Under the pieces are notes generated by a model. It did not search any database and had not been told where the DNA came from. It saw only the letters and a list, made by a program, of their open reading frames with translations. Below are positions 41,371-50,186 of a stretch of 64,000 nucleotides of DNA, piece by piece. This DNA comes from Litorivicinus sp. Lineage in GTDB: Bacteria > Pseudomonadota > Gammaproteobacteria > Pseudomonadales > Litorivicinaceae. Position numbers and translations under genes: made by a program. The stretch's first letter is position 1. The number at the start of each line of letters is the position of its first letter. The stretch spans positions 51,366 to 115,365 of the forward strand of contig JAOLBK010000002.1 in assembly GCA_028339155.1 (NCBI GenBank), read 5' to 3'.

Positions 41371-41788
41371 CCCCGGAGAGTATCGAACGTCTTGCTGATT
41401 TGACAACACCAAGTTTAGTGTAGAGTTCAAGAGTACCGCTCGGATCGTGATTCTGCAGAGTTGCCAAAGCTCCTTTAATTGCATCAAGTTGTTTGGAAAT
41501 CAGAAGTTCGTTTCTCTGGTGCGCTCTTTTACATTTCTCCAGGAGGCCTATAATCTCACCCCAAAGCGGATCGTTAATAGTGGCTTGAAGACTATCTGAC
41601 TCACTTATTGTGACAGATTCACGGGACATGCCACTTTCAGAGAGGGCCTGGAGAAGATCGATTTTTTCTTGTTGTAACGACTCAAACGCATCCAATTTTT
41701 GGGTTTTTAATGCCTCAAACTCATCGGTGAGAAGCGAGTTTAGCCTCGAGGCATGTTGTAAAACGACCTTCAAATCGGGGGCGTGCAT
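41363..41788 (-). CDS. flgN: Export chaperone FlgN
   Basis: The 141-residue helical protein matches FlgN by pattern. An N-terminal helix (LQHASRLNSLLTDEFEALKTQ) is followed by a second helical hairpin (LLEKCKRAHQRNELLISKQLDA) and a C-terminal LYTKLGVVK. FlgN holds the hook-junction proteins FlgK and FlgL for export. Here FlgK is 1152 residues, about twice the usual size. It follows flgM by 8 bases. Confidence 0.85.
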   Translation of the reverse strand: MHAPDLKVVLQHASRLNSLLTDEFEALKTQKLDAFESLQQEKIDLLQALSESGMSRESVTISESDSLQATINDPLWGEIIGLLEKCKRAHQRNELLISKQLDAIKGALATLQNHDPSGTLELYTKLGVVKSARRSILSGDA

Positions 41789-41796
41789 AGACTTCC

Positions 41797-42090
41797 TTAT
41801 AGAAGCTGTTCGATTTCAGCGAAACCTTCTGCTATTTTACGCGCGTCTATTGGATAGTTGCCATCCGAAAGCGCTTGCTTAATGCGCTCCACTTTCTCTG
41901 AATCAAAGCCGGCCTTGTCCAGTTCAGTCTTAGCTTCGGCGCTCAACTCGACTCGGTCTGTATTTGACTCCGTGTCAGTGTTGGCTACCTTATTTGATCC
42001 AGGTTCAAGACGGACTCTATCACCCTTCGTTTCATCTGATTTAATCGGCGTAGGTACCCTACCGCCAACATTTGAAATTGAATCTACCAT
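41797..42090 (-). CDS. flgM: Anti-sigma-28 factor FlgM
   Basis: The 97-residue protein has a disordered N-terminal half and the FlgM C-domain (DRVELSAEAKTELDKAGF, then KVERIKQALSDGNYPIDARKIAEGF). It binds FliA until the hook is complete, then leaves through the hook. GAGGAGATGAA precedes the ATG. A FliA-type promoter at 42128-42154 suggests feedback control. Confidence 0.94.
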   Translation of the reverse strand: MVDSISNVGGRVPTPIKSDETKGDRVRLEPGSNKVANTDTESNTDRVELSAEAKTELDKAGFDSEKVERIKQALSDGNYPIDARKIAEGFAEIEQLL

Positions 42091-42127
42091 TTCATCTCCT
42101 CACTTCCGAATTCTACTTGCCAACATA

Positions 42128-42154
42128 GAATCGGATGTGTTTCGCAAAACTTTA
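42128..42154 (-). promoter_or_regulatory. Sigma-28 type promoter of flgM
   Basis: On the minus strand TAAAGTTT (42154-42147), an exact -35 match, is followed by 11 bases and TCCGATTC (42135-42128), 5 of 8 matches to GCCGATAA. It lies 38 bases before flgM. Confidence 0.75.
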
Positions 42155-42190
42155 ACACTTTTTGAAAGTTTATTTATGTCTTCGCAGAAT

Positions 42191-43255
42191 TCAATAGCTT
42201 ACGCCTTTGGCTTGGTGCCTTCCTGTGACGATACCGCGTATTTTTTCTCCTGATTCCGTGTTGACCAAAATAACCTGTTCATCAAGTTTGGCATTTGCTG
42301 TGGCGAGCGTGTCCAGCGTGATGGTCAGGGGGCCTTTTTTAAAGGTCAGAGTTACGCTTTCCCCCTTGCGGACCAGGTCGGCCGCCGTTAGATCGGACTG
42401 CGACAAAATAGTCCCGGCTCTAATCGTTCTCGTTGCCTCAAGACCAATGGCTTGATTGATTGCGGTGAGTCTTTTGGCGCCTATGGACTGGACCGACTGA
42501 AGTTTGCGGGCTAATAAATTGGCTGTAACTACCTGGCCGCGTACAATATTTTTGGTGCTTACTACAACGTATTCTGCTTGTTCTACGTCACTTTTTCGGA
42601 GTGGCTTTCCGGCTTCGATCAGCATTTTTGCCGTAATGATTCCGTTTGGCCATCGGGTTAGTGTTGATATTTCAGCATTAATCGCTTGTTCTAAATTGAG
42701 TTCCGTCAAAGGAATCTGCTCTCCTGCCTCATAGCTGCGCATTGGCACGAACACGCTAACCTCGGTTGAAATCATATCAGCAGTTAGTACTGTCCCGGTA
42801 ACGATTGATTGATTTAAGATCAGTCCAATGACTTCGTTGACTGATTCAAAATCACTGCTTTCGTTGCGCCGTTCGGCTAACTGAATATGCAGTTCGGTTA
42901 TTGGTTCCCCTTGTTCAATCAGTTGCCGGGCAACCACCATTTTTTGGATTTTTTGGATTTTTGCACGCAGGAATCGTTTCCAGGACGGATTGCTGCAACG
43001 GGCCTCAATCGTTCGGATATTATTTTTAAATGGAAACCTAAATGTGAGCTGCGTCTCACATGTCTGGACTGCAACGCGCTTGTTGGGTGCAGAAATTTGG
43101 ATTTCAGCTGGGTTGAAATTTGTTTGTTGAGTCATCCAGTCTGTTGCCGCCCAAACAAGTTCATCTCCGCCACCTGAAAAGGCATCCGCCGCAATGGTTT
43201 TTACAGGCGCAACTGCAACTAGCAACGCAATTAAAATTCGGACTGATATTTGCAT
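42191..43255 (-). CDS. flgA: P-ring assembly chaperone FlgA with three tandem SAF-like modules
   Basis: ATG 43255 starts a signal peptide (MQISVRILIALLVAVAPVKTIAA), giving 354 residues; FlgA is usually about 220-250. After the N-domain with its disulphide Cys pair (CETQLTFRFP, RCSNP), three similar units follow at about 106-163, 169-225 and 230-290. Each has a VxxxxxIxxG...lT.. opening (VVARQLIEQGEPIT, VPMRSYEAGEQIPLT, VVSTKNIVRGQVVT) and a closing GxxLxxxD element. The normal C-terminal part comes after that (VRKGESVTLTFKKGPLTITL). FlgA guides FlgI polymerisation into the P-ring. The gene is divergent from flgB. Confidence 0.88.
   Translation of the reverse strand: MQISVRILIALLVAVAPVKTIAADAFSGGGDELVWAATDWMTQQTNFNPAEIQISAPNKRVAVQTCETQLTFRFPFKNNIRTIEARCSNPSWKRFLRAKIQKIQKMVVARQLIEQGEPITELHIQLAERRNESSDFESVNEVIGLILNQSIVTGTVLTADMISTEVSVFVPMRSYEAGEQIPLTELNLEQAINAEISTLTRWPNGIITAKMLIEAGKPLRKSDVEQAEYVVVSTKNIVRGQVVTANLLARKLQSVQSIGAKRLTAINQAIGLEATRTIRAGTILSQSDLTAADLVRKGESVTLTFKKGPLTITLDTLATANAKLDEQVILVNTESGEKIRGIVTGRHQAKGVSY
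42386..42940 (-). repeat. Three tandem SAF-like modules in flgA
   Basis: Roughly 57-61-residue units of FlgA repeat three times, read on the minus strand from 42940 to 42386. The copies are diverged but keep the opening strand, the xGxxIT/VT turn and a closing AGxxLxxxD element. Ordinary FlgA has one such unit plus a related C-terminal part. Confidence 0.6.
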
Positions 43256-43379
43256 AATACCAGTATGAAACGAGTCTGTTGAAATGCAACCGTAAATCAC
43301 GGCCAAATGTTGCCGGCTCAAATCCTAAGAATTGCCGGTTTTCGCCGATCGTTCCGCTTTACCAAAGCGCTCAACAAAT

Positions 43380-43394
43380 TGGCACGTAGATTGC
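43380..43394 (+). promoter_or_regulatory. Sigma-54 promoter of the flgBCDEFGHIJKL operon
   Basis: TGGCACGTAGATTGC is an exact match to TGGCACG-N4-TTGC with correct spacing. The RNA would start near 43406, about 65 bases before flgB. Confidence 0.9.
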
Positions 43395-43470
43395 TTACTA
43401 ATTCATGGAAATGTCATTTCTCTGACGATTAATGAATCGGTCGCGGGAAGCATAACTTGAGAGGTCAGCA

Positions 43471-43854
43471 ATGAAATTGTTTGAAAATCCGTTCGGGATT
43501 CATGAGCGAGCGGTTGCGGTCCGAAATCAGCGCCTGGAATTACTGGCAGCGAATATTGCCAATGCAGATACGCCACATTTCAAAGCCCGTGACCTCGATT
43601 TCCAGAAGATTTTAACGGCAACGCAACCATCAGAAATGGCAGCTACAAACTCTAAGCACTTTGCGACGGGCGAACTCGAGAATCCTGGCGGTATTGTTTA
43701 CCGAATCCCGTACAACACTGCGGTCGATGGCAACACGGTTGAGATCAACGTAGAGCAAGCGAAGTACGGCCAAGCAGCGGCTGAGTATCAGGCAACGTTG
43801 CAATTTTTAGAAGGTCGAATTGCTGGTATTCGAAAAGCCTTAAAGGGCGAGTGA
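43471..43854 (+). CDS. flgB: Proximal rod protein FlgB
   Basis: The 127-residue rod protein has the N-terminal rod/hook motif (NQRLELLAANIANADTPHFKARDLDFQ) and a C-terminal helix (YQATLQFLEGRIAGIRKAL). It is of normal size, unlike the hook and filament proteins encoded later in the operon. It is followed by flgC after 13 bases. Confidence 0.95.
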   Translation: MKLFENPFGIHERAVAVRNQRLELLAANIANADTPHFKARDLDFQKILTATQPSEMAATNSKHFATGELENPGGIVYRIPYNTAVDGNTVEINVEQAKYGQAAAEYQATLQFLEGRIAGIRKALKGE

Positions 43855-43867
43855 ATGAGGTCTAGTA

Positions 43868-44290
43868 ATGATTAAAAATATTTTTGGGATTGCCGGTACG
43901 GCACTTAATGCACAAACCATTCGACTGAATACGACGGCGTCGAACATAGCAAACGCAGGTTCGATCGCTCCGTCAGAGGCTGAGGCGTTTCGTGCAAAGC
44001 GTCCGGTATTTCGTGCTCTGATTGATCAGCAAGACCTGAACGGGGGTTTTCCAACGCTTGGTGGCGTAAAAGTCAGCAGGGTCGAGGACAGTACCCTGCC
44101 GATTCAAAAGACACATGATCCGGGAAATCCTGCGGCGGATGATGATGGTTATGTGTATCTATCGAATGTGAATGAAGTGACGGAGATGGTTGAAATGGTC
44201 GCAGCTTCGCGTTCGTTTCAAAACAATGTGGAGGTCGTCAATACGGCCAAGCAGCTCATGATGAGAACACTGGAAATTTCTAAGGCGTAG
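43868..44290 (+). CDS. flgC: Proximal rod protein FlgC
   Basis: The 140-residue protein has the N-terminal motif ALNAQTIRLNTTASNIANAGS and the C-terminal VNEVTEMVEMVAASRSFQNNVEVVNTAKQLMMRTL helix typical of FlgC. Normal length; two bases before flgD. Confidence 0.95.
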   Translation: MIKNIFGIAGTALNAQTIRLNTTASNIANAGSIAPSEAEAFRAKRPVFRALIDQQDLNGGFPTLGGVKVSRVEDSTLPIQKTHDPGNPAADDDGYVYLSNVNEVTEMVEMVAASRSFQNNVEVVNTAKQLMMRTLEISKA

Positions 44291-44292
44291 TA

Positions 44293-45036
44293 ATGGACAC
44301 AGATATAGCTTTATCAAATGCTGGAATCCTGACAAAGCAGGAATTCGATGAGTCGCAGCTCGTAAGGAGTGCGTCTGACGATGGTTTGGACCGTAACGCT
44401 TTTCTGACCTTGTTAACCAGTCAGCTTCAAAATCAGAACCCATTGGATCCGATGAAGAACGAAGCTTTTGTGGCTCAGTTGGCTCAGTTTTCTCAACTTG
44501 AAGGCATCACCAATATGTCCACATCCCTGGAGGATGTCGCCGATGTGATCCGGTCTGACCGAATTATGAGTGGTGCAAATCTGGTTGGTAAAACCGTGTT
44601 TGGCCAAACTGGTCAAATCACTACCGATGGTGAGGTGGCCTCAGCGATGGAGTTTGAGCTGCCTTACGGAGCCGATCAAGTGGAAGTTGGGATATACGAT
44701 CCAGTGTCTGGGTCGCTGATTCGATCGATCGTTTCTGGCCCACAGACTTCTGGAACGTATTCCATGGCGTGGGATGGTCGCCGGGCTGATGGCGTGATGG
44801 TGCCTCCTGGATCCTATCTCGTTCGGGGCAATGTTTCGGTTGGTGGGAACAGTGAAAATGTCGTCCCGGCAACGTACTCGAGAGTCGAAACAGTCTCATG
44901 GAACGCACTTAGTTCCGACCTTAATTTAAATCTTGCCGGCGGTAAATCTATCCCGATGGCAAGTGTGACCCGTATTGGCGCTGAGGCTGAGAGATTAGCT
45001 TCAGAGTCGTCTAACTCATCAATCTTGGGAGAATAA
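44293..45036 (+). CDS. flgD: Hook cap/scaffold protein FlgD
   Basis: The 247-residue protein has the FlgD N-domain (RNAFLTLLTSQLQNQNPLDPM, then FVAQLAQFSQLEGI) and the C-terminal tudor/FN3-like region (GTYSMAWDGRRADGVMVPPGSYLVR). It caps the growing hook so that FlgE can polymerise. Its length is ordinary even though its FlgE partner is giant. Confidence 0.95.
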   Translation: MDTDIALSNAGILTKQEFDESQLVRSASDDGLDRNAFLTLLTSQLQNQNPLDPMKNEAFVAQLAQFSQLEGITNMSTSLEDVADVIRSDRIMSGANLVGKTVFGQTGQITTDGEVASAMEFELPYGADQVEVGIYDPVSGSLIRSIVSGPQTSGTYSMAWDGRRADGVMVPPGSYLVRGNVSVGGNSENVVPATYSRVETVSWNALSSDLNLNLAGGKSIPMASVTRIGAEAERLASESSNSSILGE

Positions 45037-45039
45037 GAG

Positions 45040-48000
45040 ATGTCATTCTTTACTTCGCTGACCGGCCTTAATGCAGCAACAACGCAGTTGTCCGTGACCT
45101 CGAACAATATTGCAAACGCCGGCACAACAGGTTTTAAACGCTCACGGTCAGACTTTGGCGACATCTTTGCGACGTCCCCACTCCAAAAGGCGTCCACAGT
45201 GGTTGGCCAGGGAACGGCGTTGAAGCAAGTGACACAAGAGTTTTCCCAGGGCAACATTGAATTGTCTGGAAATTCGTTGGACTTGGCAGTAACGGGAGAG
45301 GGTTTCTTTCCTTTGCGGTCTTCTGATGGCCAGGATTTGTTTACCCGAAACGGGTCCTTTTTATTGGACGAGCAAAATACCGTTGTGAACTCGGCGGGAC
45401 AGTATCTAAAGGTGGCATCGGTTGATTCCCTTGGTAAGGCTGACTTTAAAGCTGAGCTCGTACCACTAACGATAAATCCAGCGACTATTGGAGAGGCAAT
45501 TGCCTCGTCGGAAATTGATTTCAATATTAACTTCCCGGCTGAATCTTTGCCGTTGACAGTCGTCGACGAGAATGGCCTGGAAAAGATCAAAGACTTTAAT
45601 CCGAACGATGCGACTACGTATGCGAAGTCGGCAGCCATCACAATTTATGATGAAAATGGTAACGATTTCTTACTGACCTTTTATTATCGTCGTGTCCAAG
45701 TTGCCTCTGCTGCTGAGCCGAGCAACAAATGGCAAACGCATGTTGTTTTGGGTGGCCAGGAAATCCAACCAGCACTTGGCCAGGCGACTACGTCGGATGG
45801 AACTCCGCTATTTGTCGATAAGTATGGGGCAATTGTGCCTGAAGATGAGTTGCCAGTTGTTTTGAACGATAACCTTGTGTTCAGTAAGTTTAATTTGGAT
45901 GACTTGTCTGATCCGGATGTTTCGGTACCAGCAACCGCCATCAGTGGTCTTGTTGAAATGCCATATTTGAGTGATGAAGCTGGCGTTAATTTTGCGGCAG
46001 TGAATGCCTCCCAAACCCTTTCAATTGATGCTGATGAGCTTGCGAATATTTCGAAAAATGATGTGATCGAGCTTCAGATGACTGATGACGATGGTGTCTC
46101 ACTTGGAATTCTAACAACTCGGGCTGTGGCGTCTGCAAGGTTGACGCTTGTCGATAATGACCAGATTGAAGCGGGTGATGTCGTGTCCCTAACCCTGGTT
46201 GATGACAATGAGTTCACTCAGACGATTACGACTGCTGGTCTTGTAGCCGATCTCAATGCATCAGAAATCACGGCACTGAATGTTGTGGATGCTTTAAATG
46301 CCGCGCATTCAGCAAAAACCAATATTGATGTTACAAATATCGGCACGATTGCGTTTCCAGATTCAGTTGAGTTTGTCGTGACGGATTCGGATGGTGTGCG
46401 AGCCCGTCTCAGAACGCCGCCTGGGTTTGCGAATGGAGGCGCTGCGCAAACGATCGCTGACCTGGCTGCTGCATTAGATGCGCAGCAGTTTTCGGTAGAA
46501 AAGTCGATCGATTTGGCAAATCTTGATGTGGTGGCTAATGGCGAGCAAATCAGCTTTGAAGTTCAAGATGAAGACGGTAACGCGGTAACGCTGACCACCG
46601 GCGTGATTGCAGATGTGACTGATTTGGCCATGGCTGACGTGGTTACGTTGATGAATGCAGATGCCGAGGCCAATGGTTACGCGTATACGATTTCTTCGGT
46701 GAACAACACGCTGCTTGTCACTCATACCTCGGAGACTCCATTTATTGTGAGTGATGCTGAAGACAATGGCTTTAACTTAGTCGCTGATGCTACGTTCACA
46801 ATGAATTCCACTGGTGCTTCTGACCCTTATACCGTCGCTGTGAATGCTGGGAGTATCGAAATACTGAGTAATAATGACAAGTCGTTTCGAGTCAGTATTG
46901 GTGCTAATCATTCGGTCTTGGTGGGAACTACAACATTCTCAGAGAATATATCAGCCGTGACGCCTACTCTGATGACGACCGCCGATACCGATCTGGTTCC
47001 GTTTTACACTTTTAGTGTGCCTGAAGAGATGACGAGTACGGATGAGGATCCAATTTATATAAATCCTTCAATGATTCAGGTCACTCGACAAGATGGAACG
47101 AATTTCAATATGGCGTTGTCTTCAGATCATGATCTTGGAGGGGACGCTGCGCTCTTTCAGCACATTGGAATTTATGATTCAGAAGAGGAAACGATTGACT
47201 CGGGAGAACTGACTCAGTCTGCGACTGCCTTCACAAAAAATGGGTACGAGTTATCGACTGCATCAAGCGTTTCTCAGATTGTTGAAGCGCTTCAGCGCTC
47301 GGCAGCAGGAACTGATTTCTCGGTAATGATTGACCCCGCTAATGCAACAAGCATTAAAGTCTCGAATGAGACAGGTATTAATTTTCAGGTCGGTACATCG
47401 CGAGTTCCTGGCGCTACGACTAATTTAATTTCTGGTATTTTAGCGAATGGATCTCAAGCCACAATCACTGACACGATTCTCACTGCAGTCTCGACTGATG
47501 GCAGTTTGGCTCCGGATTTATCGGCAGCCTTCGATTTAACCATTGATGAAGATCCTGAGGATAAAATCGCGACCGATTCATTAACAATTGATCTGTCGGT
47601 ATTGAGTGATCCTGAAAACTCTGCGTTGTCGGGTAGTGAAGTTGCCACGTTGATGACGCAAGAGATTAATCGTCAGTTCGGAGATCAGCGCTATTTTGAT
47701 TTGTCGTCTGATGCGTCAAGACAGTTCAGAATGACTTTTGATCCACTCAACGAAGATCCTAAAATCATCGATATTTATCTTCCTGAGTCAGAGTTCTATA
47801 CCTCGGATACTTTGGCCACTGCAATTGAAGCAAAACTTCAGGCTGCGACAGGAACGCATATTGGGGTCAGGTACAGTAACAATGTAAAGGGGTTCGTCTT
47901 TTCCCCCGACAATGATGCGACAAAGTTGAGAATTACTAATGTTCCAGCCGAGGCCTCTCTTACCGGGTCTGCAGTGCCAAACGTATTATTTGGATTGGAC

Positions 48001-49383
48001 ACGTTATCGACCAATTTCTTACTTGGGTCGACTGGAACGTATCCTGCTGAGGTGATCTCTAACGGCGAGACCATACTCTCTGATGAGGGTGATGAACGGT
48101 TTGGCATCAAGGTAAACTTCTTGCCCAATACGGAAGAGGGTGGCACTGGTGGTTCCTTTACCATTGCAAGCGGTCAAACGGGCGATAATTCAGCAATTCG
48201 CATCGAAAATATCTCTGATGCGGCGAAACAATATTTTGGATTCGACCCTGACAATGCTTCGGCAGTTCTTGAGGTCATCGCTGAGAGCGGTGCTTCAGCA
48301 GTTCGCGGGGTTCAATCAACAGCTGCCAAGGTATTTGGCAAGCCTGTGAGCGTCGATCCAGACGAAACGTTCTTCATCGATGATCTGAGTAATCAGTTTA
48401 CTGTGACCGCAGACTCGGTCTCAGAAACATTTCGTTTGCCGGTTGGCAACTACAACCTCAATAGTTTCAAAAATGCTCTGCAAAATCGTATTAATGCAAT
48501 GGAAGATGCTCGAGGAAACTCAATTTCTGGGGTTCGCGTAGATTTTGATCAAACGAACGAAATATTTAACTTTACGTCAGGTACGACCGGCGATTCATCA
48601 TTCTTTCAGATTTCTGGGTCGGCTCGATTTGGCCTTCAAGGAATCGAATCAAATGTTGGTCAAACGTCAACATTCCGACCACCTGTCGCGGAGCAAACTG
48701 CAAATGGTAGGCCGGTATACGTGACCAAAGACGAAAATGGGGTGTTCCGGGAATACAGTACCGATACCACGACAGGGCTGTCCGAACTGCCAGGTAGCCG
48801 CGAGTTTAATAATGATCCCGAGTATCGGCCTTTGTTCTTAGATAAGGGCGAATTAACCTTTGATACGGCAGGTAATTTGATTTCGCCCCTTGGTGGAATT
48901 TCATTGGATAATGTTGTGATCGGTGGTTCTGGTAATACCCTTAATATCGATATTGCTTATATTGGATCAACGCAGTTCTCAGGTGACTTTTCGGTCAACT
49001 CCCAGGGCCAGAACGGCCAGCCAAATGGATCGCTTGTGGCGGTTGATATTGCTGATGACGGTCTCGTCACCGCTTCGTACTCAAATGGTACTCAGGATCT
49101 GAAAGGAAAAATCGTACTTGCCACTTTTTCGACACCCAATGGATTGCGTCAATTAGGTGACTCAACCTTCCTTGAGTCCAATGAATCCGGTACTCCATCG
49201 CTTGGTGAGCCTGGTGGTGCAGGCTTTGGCACGATCCGTGCAGGTGCTAGGGAAAGAGCGAATGTGGATTTGACGTCAGAACTGGTTGATTTGATTACCG
49301 CCCAGCGGAATTTCCAGGCCAATGCGAAAGCAATTGAAACGTCATCAACACTTACGTCAACGATTATTAACATTAGGAGCTAA
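45040..49383 (+). CDS. flgE: Giant flagellar hook protein FlgE (1447 residues)
   Basis: The protein has standard ends and a very large insert. The N-terminus (LTGLNAATTQLSVTSNNIAN, TGFKRSRSDFGDIF, then GNSLDLAVTGEGFFPL) is typical FlgE. An early D2-type segment is present (ITIYDENGNDFLLTFYYRR, about 195-213). From about residue 250 to 1265 there is roughly 1000 residues of beta-rich, Asp/Thr-rich sequence, including three to four diverged repeats of 55-65 residues (46021-46680). The ordinary C-terminus returns near residue 1268 (LTFDTAGNLISPLGGI; LVDLITAQRNFQANAKAIE). The usual length is 400-450. No frame break is seen. Surface-exposed hook domains are predicted to be greatly enlarged. Confidence 0.92.
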   Translation: MSFFTSLTGLNAATTQLSVTSNNIANAGTTGFKRSRSDFGDIFATSPLQKASTVVGQGTALKQVTQEFSQGNIELSGNSLDLAVTGEGFFPLRSSDGQDLFTRNGSFLLDEQNTVVNSAGQYLKVASVDSLGKADFKAELVPLTINPATIGEAIASSEIDFNINFPAESLPLTVVDENGLEKIKDFNPNDATTYAKSAAITIYDENGNDFLLTFYYRRVQVASAAEPSNKWQTHVVLGGQEIQPALGQATTSDGTPLFVDKYGAIVPEDELPVVLNDNLVFSKFNLDDLSDPDVSVPATAISGLVEMPYLSDEAGVNFAAVNASQTLSIDADELANISKNDVIELQMTDDDGVSLGILTTRAVASARLTLVDNDQIEAGDVVSLTLVDDNEFTQTITTAGLVADLNASEITALNVVDALNAAHSAKTNIDVTNIGTIAFPDSVEFVVTDSDGVRARLRTPPGFANGGAAQTIADLAAALDAQQFSVEKSIDLANLDVVANGEQISFEVQDEDGNAVTLTTGVIADVTDLAMADVVTLMNADAEANGYAYTISSVNNTLLVTHTSETPFIVSDAEDNGFNLVADATFTMNSTGASDPYTVAVNAGSIEILSNNDKSFRVSIGANHSVLVGTTTFSENISAVTPTLMTTADTDLVPFYTFSVPEEMTSTDEDPIYINPSMIQVTRQDGTNFNMALSSDHDLGGDAALFQHIGIYDSEEETIDSGELTQSATAFTKNGYELSTASSVSQIVEALQRSAAGTDFSVMIDPANATSIKVSNETGINFQVGTSRVPGATTNLISGILANGSQATITDTILTAVSTDGSLAPDLSAAFDLTIDEDPEDKIATDSLTIDLSVLSDPENSALSGSEVATLMTQEINRQFGDQRYFDLSSDASRQFRMTFDPLNEDPKIIDIYLPESEFYTSDTLATAIEAKLQAATGTHIGVRYSNNVKGFVFSPDNDATKLRITNVPAEASLTGSAVPNVLFGLDTLSTNFLLGSTGTYPAEVISNGETILSDEGDERFGIKVNFLPNTEEGGTGGSFTIASGQTGDNSAIRIENISDAAKQYFGFDPDNASAVLEVIAESGASAVRGVQSTAAKVFGKPVSVDPDETFFIDDLSNQFTVTADSVSETFRLPVGNYNLNSFKNALQNRINAMEDARGNSISGVRVDFDQTNEIFNFTSGTTGDSSFFQISGSARFGLQGIESNVGQTSTFRPPVAEQTANGRPVYVTKDENGVFREYSTDTTTGLSELPGSREFNNDPEYRPLFLDKGELTFDTAGNLISPLGGISLDNVVIGGSGNTLNIDIAYIGSTQFSGDFSVNSQGQNGQPNGSLVAVDIADDGLVTASYSNGTQDLKGKIVLATFSTPNGLRQLGDSTFLESNESGTPSLGEPGGAGFGTIRAGARERANVDLTSELVDLITAQRNFQANAKAIETSSTLTSTIINIRS
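46021..46680 (+). repeat. Diverged tandem repeats in the FlgE insert
   Basis: Three to four units share the pattern of a DxVxLxVTDxDG-type strand, a Thr/Arg strand and a short Ala/Leu helix, such as DVVSLTLVDDNEFTQTITTAG, DSVEFVVTDSDGVRARLRTP and EQISFEVQDEDGNAVTLTTG. Each unit is about 55-65 residues. They look like stacked beta domains within the hook surface insert. Confidence 0.6.
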
Positions 49384-49408
49384 TAGCGAAAGCTAGCGGG
49401 AACGAAAC

Positions 49409-50176
49409 ATGGATCGTCTGATATTTACAGCAACGAGTGCGATGGATGAATACCGACTCGATCGTATGAATCTGACTCATGAGCTTGCAAACGTATCGAC
49501 GGTTGGCTTCAAGCGGGCTTTCGAGGTGGCTAATCGCCCGGTCCGCGCAGAGGGCGATGGTTTTGATACTCGATTTCTGCCCCGTGCCCACACAACGTCT
49601 GTCGTTAACATGGAAAATGGCCCTCGAATGCTGACTGGAAAGCCGCTTGATGTGGCCATGGATGGTAAAACGGTGATGCCAGTTCGCGCTGAGAACGGTG
49701 AGGTGGCTTGGACACGACGTGGTGATTTGGCACTTGATCCGGAAGGATTCCTGCGAACTGGTGAAGGTAACATCGTTTTAGATGATTCCTTGAGCGAGAT
49801 TCAATTACCAGTCGGATCCTTTATTTACGAAGTTACTCAGACCGGGAGGATCATGATTACTGATCCGCAAAATCTTGCTGAGGGTTCTCAGGAAGTTGCT
49901 GCGATGGGTATTCGTGACACAACTGATATTCGAATGAGTCGTCGGCCTGATGGCTTATTTAGGCCTTCAGATAACACTGAGGATGGCTTCGATTTCGAAT
50001 CCGGGGTTGGTGTTGCAAGTTTGACGCCGGGGTCATTAGAGGGCTCGAATTCTAATCCGGTGCATACGTTGGTGAGATTTATCGATCATGCCCGGTCCTT
50101 CGAAATGCAAACAAAAATGATCAAAGAAATGAAAGAGAACGATGCAAGTGGCGCGGCCATGATGCGGTTGTCATAG
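49409..50176 (+). CDS. flgF: Proximal rod protein FlgF
   Basis: The 255-residue rod protein shows RLDRMNLTHELANVSTVGFKRAF at the N-terminus, KPLDVAMDGKTVMPVRAENGEVAWTRRG and the C-terminal VHTLVRFIDHARSFEMQTKMIK. Normal length. It lies 25 bases after flgE. Confidence 0.95.
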   Translation: MDRLIFTATSAMDEYRLDRMNLTHELANVSTVGFKRAFEVANRPVRAEGDGFDTRFLPRAHTTSVVNMENGPRMLTGKPLDVAMDGKTVMPVRAENGEVAWTRRGDLALDPEGFLRTGEGNIVLDDSLSEIQLPVGSFIYEVTQTGRIMITDPQNLAEGSQEVAAMGIRDTTDIRMSRRPDGLFRPSDNTEDGFDFESGVGVASLTPGSLEGSNSNPVHTLVRFIDHARSFEMQTKMIKEMKENDASGAAMMRLS

Positions 50177-50186
50177 GAGAAGATAG

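Noticed and set aside
43256..43330. Minus-strand sigma-54 site for flgA
   Set aside because: TGGC and TTGC are present on the minus strand but are five bases too far apart, and no other strong promoter is seen.
43322..43358. GCCGATCG near 43347 as a sigma-28 promoter for flgB
   Set aside because: The upstream element is TAAGAATT at the wrong distance (10 bases), and a sigma-54 site with an exact consensus match lies closer to flgB.
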